Source of the DNA: Bacteroidales bacterium
GTDB taxonomy: Bacteria > Bacteroidota > Bacteroidia > Bacteroidales > Muribaculaceae
Assembly: GCA_019420545.1 (NCBI GenBank)
Contig: JAHZGZ010000003.1
Span: 6,480 to 14,308 of the forward strand
DNA: 7,829 nt
Reading direction: 5' to 3'
The notes below the pieces were generated by a model that ran no database searches, was not told the DNA's origin, and saw only the letters and a list, made by a program, of their open reading frames with translations. Positions 6,693-7,829 of the stretch are shown here, in pieces (positions within the stretch are counted from its first letter, which is position 1; each line of letters starts with the position of its first letter). Both the position numbers and the translations under genes were made by a program.

Positions 6693-7180
6693 GAAAAATC
6701 CTGATATTCCTTATGGCGATAGTGGCGTTGACCGCCACATCGCCGGCTTTCGCCGCAAAGCGGAGCATAATGGAGCTTCCGCTCTTTGAACGGGCAGTTC
6801 TGATAATCAAGCATTTTGAGACGCTCCATAAGCCTCGGCACTGGCCTTACGTTGGATATGGCCACCAAGTCCAGCCGGGAGAGCCATACCGCCGTGGCGT
6901 GCAGCTCACCGAAAGACAGGCTGACGCTCTCCTTCGCAAAGACCTACGCAAGTTCTGCGCCATGTATTCAAAATACGGTAAGGATTCCGTGCTTCTCGGC
7001 GCACTTGCATACAACTGCGGTCCCGGTGTCGTCAACAAATCCAGCGTCCTCAAAAAGCTGAAATCCGGCAATCGCGACATCTTCAAGTCCTACACCTCCC
7101 ACTGCCGTTACAGAGGCAAATGGCATAAAGGTCTCTACACCCGCCGCTGCTTGGAAATCGCCGCCCTTTTCATCCCTTAG
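6689..7180 (+). CDS. Exported lysozyme-like (GH24-related) protein of the tra operon
   Basis: This 163-aa protein belongs to the lysozyme-like family that closes many Bacteroidetes conjugative transposon tra operons. A signal peptide (residues 1-22, ending SPAFA) directs it to the periplasm. The body carries LPLFERAVLIIKHFE with the presumed catalytic Glu at residue 44, then WPYVGYGHQVQPGE (52-65), the GYGH motif of phage-type lysozymes, followed by LTERQADALLRKDL and ALAYNCGPGVV, both typical of GH24 folds. Compared with T4-type enzymes, the loop between the Glu and GYGH is about five residues shorter, and the usual Asp and Thr of the catalytic triad are not visible, with Tyr in the place of Thr. 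It likely opens peptidoglycan locally for channel assembly. Its start overlaps the traQ stop as ATGA, so the two are probably translationally coupled. Two Cys pairs could form disulfides. Confidence 0.92.
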   Translation: MRKILIFLMAIVALTATSPAFAAKRSIMELPLFERAVLIIKHFETLHKPRHWPYVGYGHQVQPGEPYRRGVQLTERQADALLRKDLRKFCAMYSKYGKDSVLLGALAYNCGPGVVNKSSVLKKLKSGNRDIFKSYTSHCRYRGKWHKGLYTRRCLEIAALFIP

Positions 7181-7184
7181 TTAC

Positions 7185-7225
7185 ATACGCCCGATATTGC
7201 ATACCAATGGCAGTATCGGGCGTAT
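7185..7225 (+). terminator. Hairpin terminator ending the tra operon
   Basis: A 16-nt arm at 7185-7200 (atacgcccgatattgc) pairs with 7210-7225 (gcagtatcgggcgtat) around a 9-nt loop. All 16 positions pair if one G-U is allowed. The stem starts 4 nt after the lysozyme-like gene stop and is followed by a short, imperfect T run (tatttt, 7228-7233). The stem is very stable and its position is right for an intrinsic terminator, but the T tract is weaker than in classical ones. It may stop transcription, protect the 3' end of the tra mRNA, or do both. Confidence 0.8.
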
Positions 7226-7264
7226 CGTATTTTGATGTATGTCTTAGCCTTATACTTTAACCAT

Positions 7265-7287
7265 TACAATCGATTGATAAAATTGTA
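7265..7287. repeat. Palindrome and inverted repeat, possible operator
   Basis: The 10-bp perfect palindrome caatcgattg lies at 7267-7276. The hexamer TACAAT at 7265-7270 is also repeated in inverted form as ATTGTA at 7282-7287, 11 nt later. The two pairings overlap, so they cannot both form in one structure. The site lies about 75-95 nt upstream of the predicted -7 box and could bind a dimeric regulator. Short palindromes in AT-rich DNA arise easily by chance, so the assignment is weak. Confidence 0.3.
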
Positions 7288-7359
7288 GGGGAATTAACAA
7301 TCTCCTTATGAAACAGCACGTTTTATGGCTATGACTGCGTTTACCTCGCAAAAAATTAG

Positions 7360-7367
7360 TAACTTTG
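7360..7367 (+). promoter_or_regulatory. Bacteroidetes-type -7 promoter box for the caspase-like gene
   Basis: TAACTTTG is a perfect match to TAnnTTTG, the -7 element read by the primary sigma factor of Bacteroidetes, and the following C fits the usual extended form. A clear -33 TTG is not seen at the expected distance; gtttac at 7339-7344 is the nearest weak candidate. Transcription would begin near 7374, leaving a leader of about 29 nt before the ATG at 7403. A second match, TATTTTTG at 7375-7382, is possible but would leave a leader of only about 14 nt. Confidence 0.65.
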
Positions 7368-7402
7368 CAGGGGCTATTTTTGTCTCAGTTAATTCATAAG
7401 CA

Positions 7403-7829
7403 ATGAAAAAATGGATTGCCATTATAATTATAATCATTCTTGGCACGAGCGCATCTTATGCCGGGGTTAGGCGTGCGCTTTTGATTGGCATATCAGATTA
7501 TCCCATACATCGTGCTCCAGAACTCACTTGGAATCCAATACATGGTGCCAATGATGTGGAACTTATGAAGGAGACCTTGCGTAAACAAGGCTTTTCTATC
7601 ACAACGATAAAAAATTCTGCTGCTACCGCAAAAAAAATCCGCTTAGCATTCAATAAACTTATAAGCGACTGTCGCGCCGGAGATATGGTATATATCCATT
7701 TTTCAGGCCATGGTCAAGCCTATGAAGATCTTTCAGGTGATGAGGCGGATGGCTGGGATGAAGCTATAGTTCCCTATGACGCCATGCTTCAATATAAGAA
7801 TGGGGTATACGATGGGTGCAATCACATAC
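7403..7829 (+). CDS. Exported caspase-fold (C14/metacaspase-like) protein, 5' part
   Basis: The frame runs open from ATG 7403 to the window edge: 142 complete codons, 3' end missing. Residues 1-20 are a signal peptide (MKKWIAIIIIII, cleavage near SYA). The mature part starts with a caspase-fold first strand, RRALLIGISDY (23-33), then PIHGANDVELMKETLRKQGF (45-64), the usual first helix. VYIHFSGHG (96-104) follows, with the catalytic His at 103. GDEADGWDEAIVPYD (112-126) is the acidic loop typical of metacaspase p20 domains. The catalytic Cys would lie beyond the window, so activity cannot be judged. This family cleaves peptide bonds, in metacaspases usually after Arg or Lys. Export argues for action in the periplasm or outside the cell. 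GC is near 43% over 7501-7680 against 53% in 6901-7080, and the gene has its own promoter, so it looks like cargo and not a transfer gene. Confidence 0.9.
   Translation, partial: MKKWIAIIIIIILGTSASYAGVRRALLIGISDYPIHRAPELTWNPIHGANDVELMKETLRKQGFSITTIKNSAATAKKIRLAFNKLISDCRAGDMVYIHFSGHGQAYEDLSGDEADGWDEAIVPYDAMLQYKNGVYDGCNHI

Larger units (their letters stand above)
7226..7402. other. Intergenic region between the tra operon and the caspase-like gene
   Basis: This 177-nt AT-rich gap is by far the longest non-coding stretch here. No convincing ORF, tRNA or repeat array was found in it. It holds a perfect 10-bp palindrome (caatcgattg, 7267-7276) overlapping a separated inverted repeat TACAAT/ATTGTA (7265-7270 and 7282-7287), and two -7-like boxes near its right end. 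The change of spacing and composition marks a break from the tra operon into a separately controlled cargo gene. Confidence 0.7.

Noticed and set aside
7375..7382. TATTTTTG as the main promoter of the caspase-like gene
   Set aside because: It matches TAnnTTTG but sits in a T run, would leave a very short leader, and lacks the extended context of the better match at 7360-7367. It is kept only as an alternative.

Overview
The window is the distal half of the transfer (tra) operon of a Bacteroidetes conjugative transposon (CTnDOT-like ICE), followed by the start of a separately transcribed cargo gene. The host is almost certainly a member of the Bacteroidales. The gene order traI-J-K-L-M-N-O-P-Q-lysozyme is diagnostic, starts are not preceded by strong Shine-Dalgarno sequences, and the one clear promoter has the Bacteroidetes -7 form TAnnTTTG. 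The GC content of the tra genes (53% by hand count over 6841-7020 excluding 6841-6900, i.e. 6901-7080) is above that of typical Bacteroides. This would suit Muribaculaceae or a related family, but that is a guess.

Layout: 1-129 is the 3' end of traI. Positions 132-4931 hold traJ, traK, traL, traM, traN and traO, the inner-membrane, periplasm-spanning and outer-membrane parts of the type IV secretion mating channel. Positions 4935-6164 hold two tandem genes: a 115-aa orphan domain, then the toprim primase TraP. The orphan looks like a diverged copy of the TraP N-terminal domain. Positions 6168-7180 hold the lipoprotein TraQ and an exported lysozyme-like protein whose start overlaps the traQ stop (ATGA). 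All genes are on the + strand with gaps of 0-20 nt or overlaps, so they are very likely co-transcribed. A strong hairpin at 7185-7225 closes the operon.

Positions 7226-7402 are a regulatory intergenic stretch with one good and one weaker Bacteroidetes -7 match. From 7403 to the window end (truncated) runs an exported caspase-fold (C14/metacaspase-like) protein with the catalytic His in SGHG and a GDExDGxDE loop. Its GC is about 43% (77 of 180 bases over 7501-7680), lower than the tra genes, so it looks like recently acquired cargo.

Working together: TraJ, K, L, M, N and O build the channel, the lysozyme opens peptidoglycan for its assembly, TraP probably primes complementary-strand synthesis, and TraQ is an envelope lipoprotein of uncertain role. 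The least explained items are the orphan CHC2-like gene and the secreted caspase-like gene. No CRISPR array, tRNA, rRNA, IS element or attachment site was seen.
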